In this document: positions 59,101 to 60,626 of the stretch, piece by piece
Position numbering within the stretch: position 1 is the stretch's first letter
Layout of the letters: each line of letters begins with the position of its first letter
NCBI GenBank assembly: GCA_902780235.1
Contig: CACZEL010000024.1
Coordinates: forward strand, 1-60,626
DNA length: 60,626 nt
Direction of reading: 5' to 3'
Origin: an uncultured Bacteroidales bacterium
Lineage (GTDB): Bacteria; Bacteroidota; Bacteroidia; Bacteroidales; Paludibacteraceae
Position numbers and translations under genes: made by a program
Notes under the pieces: generated by a model
Seen by the model: the letters and a program-made list of their open reading frames with translations, nothing else
Databases searched by the model: none
What the model was told of the DNA's origin: nothing

Positions 59101-59255
59101 GGATTTTAGCAATAAAATGAAAATTAATTTTGATTTTTTGCTACAAAGCCTTGTTATTTGCACAACTGTGCAAACGTAAATTCGGAGGGAACCCTCTGGG
59201 GCGTGCCGAAATTACGCAAATATTTTGCTCTCTTTGGATATGTTCTTATAATAAC

Positions 59256-59286
59256 AGAAAAAGCAGCCGTGATGACTGCTTTTCCC
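59256..59286 (-). terminator. intrinsic terminator after the small-gene module
   Basis: On the minus strand AAAAGCAG and CTGCTTTTT form a stem with a short loop and T tail, 20 bases after the stop of the gene at 59306. Confidence 0.85.
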
Positions 59287-59305
59287 TTTAAAGGGGGCAC
59301 GAGGG

Positions 59306-59608
59306 TTAATTGCCGTGTTGCTGATCATATTCAGCACCGCAAACAAGCCATAAATAAGCACGCATGGTCGTCTTGCCACCGGCAGTGTCCTTCTGGGCGA
59401 TGAAGGCTGCTTGGTCGGACGAGATGTGCTGCAGGTCGTCTGCACGCTCGGCTACCATCGCACGAACGGCTGCGAAACGAGCACGGACTGCGAGTTCCTT
59501 GGTGGTCGGTTGGGTAGCACGCTTGGTTTTCTTACGCAGATACAAGCGGTTACACTTATCGCTCTCGGTCGGGGCTACGCGGTGCGTGCCAAGGTCTACT
59601 TTTGCCAT
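59306..59608 (-). CDS. hypothetical protein, related to the gene at 59970
   Basis: 100 residues, basic: 'ESDKCNRLYLRKKTKRATQP' then 'TTKELAVRARFAAVRAMVAE'. It shares with the protein at 59970 a pattern (L/V)Y(L/F)R..K then P.TKE and RARFA.V.A.V, so they are likely paralogues. Function unknown; I associate similar pairs with small mobile-element modules in Bacteroidales, from memory only. Last gene before the terminator. Confidence 0.7.
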   Translation of the reverse strand: MAKVDLGTHRVAPTESDKCNRLYLRKKTKRATQPTTKELAVRARFAAVRAMVAERADDLQHISSDQAAFIAQKDTAGGKTTMRAYLWLVCGAEYDQQHGN

Positions 59609-59718
59609 AGTTAAAATTTGGTTTTGTGACCGTCCGCATGGCTTCTATGTATCCGCCAATCTTGACGGATCCCTATCGCCATACCTCCGATCGGGTTAAT
59701 AATTTTTAATTTTTAATT

Positions 59719-59925
59719 TTAATAAAGTTGTTTCTTCGAAGCGTCATACGACTCGATGGTCTTGGTCTGGATGATGGCGGAGGTATCTCCGCGTTGCCAG
59801 TACTCGGACTTGGTGGTGACGGTTCGGGTGACGTTGCAAGACGAGAGTCCGAATGCTGCACCCAGCGCCGTCAGCGCTGCTATCAGCACCGAGATGACGA
59901 TTTTGATAATTTGTTGTTTGTTCAT
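59719..59925 (-). CDS. small lipoprotein resembling 'smalltalk' proteins
   Basis: 68 residues: 'KIVISVLIAALTALGAAFGL' and SSCNVTR, a short lipoprotein-type signal with lipobox LSSC. The N-terminus resembles the very short smalltalk proteins of Bacteroides mobile modules, but this one has a 35-residue polar tail. It lies between the two paralogous genes, all on the minus strand. Confidence 0.62.
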   Translation of the reverse strand: MNKQQIIKIVISVLIAALTALGAAFGLSSCNVTRTVTTKSEYWQRGDTSAIIQTKTIESYDASKKQLY

Positions 59926-59972
59926 AATTTTTCAACTTTCAATCTTTAATTCTTTCACTCTTTCATTCTTTA
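59926..59972. repeat. 7-bp repeat array in the small-gene module
   Basis: Units TTTCAAC, TTTCAAT, CTTTAAT, TCTTTCA, CTCTTTC form a degenerate heptad array between two minus-strand genes; a related stretch is at 60318-60366, and a TTTTTAA repeat is at 59700-59720. Confidence 0.7.
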
Positions 59973-60311
59973 ATTCCCGATTTTGTTGCCATCGGCATCA
60001 TAATCGGAGTTGAGCTTGTGCATCGCGTAGCCGAACAGCGAACCAATCTTGTTCTGAGCCTTGTACTCAGCCACCAACTGGGTCTTTTGCTCGCTCGATC
60101 CTGCCAGAATCGCACGCACAGCCGCCGACACCTTCGCGAAACGTGCTCGCGCTGCCGTCTGCGCCGCACTCGGCTCTTTCGTGGACGGGTTACACAACTT
60201 GCCGGTATATACCTTACCGGTTTTCTTGTTCGTGCGGAAGTACACATCGCTGTGCTCACACACTTTCTTGCTCATACTCTCGATGAGCGCCATAGGCTTG
60301 ATTTCACTCAT
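59970..60311 (-). CDS. hypothetical protein, mobile-module type
   Basis: 113 residues: 'HSDVYFRTNKKTGKVYTGKL' then CNPSTKEPSAAQTAARARFA and a helical C-terminus 'VAEYKAQNKIGSLFGYAMHK'. Probable paralogue of the gene at 59306. No known domain. The conserved 'YFRTNKKTGKVYTGKLCNP' looks like a beta-hairpin and may bind nucleic acid (inference). Confidence 0.72.
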   Translation of the reverse strand: MSEIKPMALIESMSKKVCEHSDVYFRTNKKTGKVYTGKLCNPSTKEPSAAQTAARARFAKVSAAVRAILAGSSEQKTQLVAEYKAQNKIGSLFGYAMHKLNSDYDADGNKIGN

Positions 60312-60370
60312 AGTTTAGGTTTCTTTAATTCATTAATTCTTTCACTCCTTCACTCTTTAAATAGTTAGGT

Positions 60371-60625
60371 TCAGGCTTCCACCACCTCAAGGCGCACCTC
60401 TTCGTGATCGTGCAAGGCGCAATACAGCTCCATAAAGAACGCATCGCGTGCGCGATACTCAATAAGGTACAGCATCGAGCGGCGGAATTTTATCCCGAAA
60501 CAGAGACGATAGCGGCCGTCAATACGCCTCATACTCACAGGATAGATAAGCATCGCCGGAAGCGTTTCACCGAGACATGTCTCATACACGTCGCAGATGA
60601 TTGTCAGGTGTTCGTTATACCCGCC
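60371..60625 (-). CDS. hypothetical protein, 5' end beyond the window
   Basis: Frame open from the right edge to the stop at 60371, at least 84 residues: 'GYNEHLTIICDVYETCLGET' then LPAMLIYPVSMRRIDGRYRL and 'CFGIKFRRSMLYLIEYRARD'. No recognised domain. A GTG at 60589 could be a start, but the frame continues upstream, so the gene is taken as partial. Confidence 0.6.
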   Translation of the reverse strand, partial: GGYNEHLTIICDVYETCLGETLPAMLIYPVSMRRIDGRYRLCFGIKFRRSMLYLIEYRARDAFFMELYCALHDHEEVRLEVVEA

Positions 60626-60626
60626 C

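Overview
The window looks like chromosomal DNA of a gut-type member of the Bacteroidales (phylum Bacteroidota). The evidence is the repeated promoter form TTG-N20-TAnnTTTG (over a dozen readable copies), the near absence of Shine-Dalgarno sites, a PorZ-type type IX secretion protein, serine palmitoyltransferase, and gene families typical of the phylum (DUF2147, DUF4271, DUF4476, DUF4861, DUF4919, the TGS-uridine-kinase fusion, the hemD-rnpA-yidD block). I cannot name a genus.

Layout. 1-2650: small plus-strand genes (ABM monooxygenase, YbjQ, YbaK, DUF6512) mixed with genes reduced to their first 15-30 codons. 2666-2921: tRNA-Leu(GAG), tRNA-Leu(CAG), tRNA-Gly(GCC) on the minus strand with promoter and terminator. 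3107-10089 (+): DUF2147, rdgB, an unusually long PorZ and a lipid A phosphoethanolamine transferase. 10090-17577 (-): folE, SPOR protein, TGS/uridine kinase, kdsA, a GH16-fold protein, LOG, gyrB. 17700-24700: accessory membrane and secreted proteins of unknown role, a LuxR-like membrane protein, a possible sigma-54 promoter, a 33-bp direct-repeat array, and gene starts that share one leader. 24786-28721 (+): mdh, spt, SDR, ldcA. 28647-43365 (mostly -): split 5'-nucleotidase, psuG-psuK, a candidate sRNA, trmD, yidD-rnpA-hemD-DUF4271-U32, asd, fabF-acpP, mutL, an OmpA/TPR lipoprotein. 43548-45344 (+): udk and two half-size chromate transporters. 45341-50567 (-): UvrD/PcrA helicase, then DUF4861-kduD-MFS for uronate use. 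50681-60626 (-): a hypothetical protein, a 1959-residue repeat-rich adhesin-like protein, a KilA-N protein and small genes that resemble a mobile-element module.

How the parts join. Envelope functions recur: kdsA (Kdo), EptA-like lipid A modification, spt (sphingolipid), PorZ (cell-surface attachment of secreted proteins), OmpA/TPR lipoprotein, LdcA (peptidoglycan recycling) and a giant surface protein that may be a type IX substrate. Nucleoside salvage is also repeated (udk, TGS-uridine kinase, psuG/psuK, 5'-nucleotidase halves).

The most unusual signal is not a gene. More than twenty gene junctions carry degenerate arrays of 7- or 8-bp units, and the same arrays run into the ends or linkers of several proteins. 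At two junctions (before trmD and at the porZ start) the arrays become a regular architecture: a 17-nt spacer of consensus GTTAAANNGTTARRATG alternating with small perfect hairpins of different sequence but constant 3-nt loop. The stems differ by paired substitutions, as if structure were being kept.
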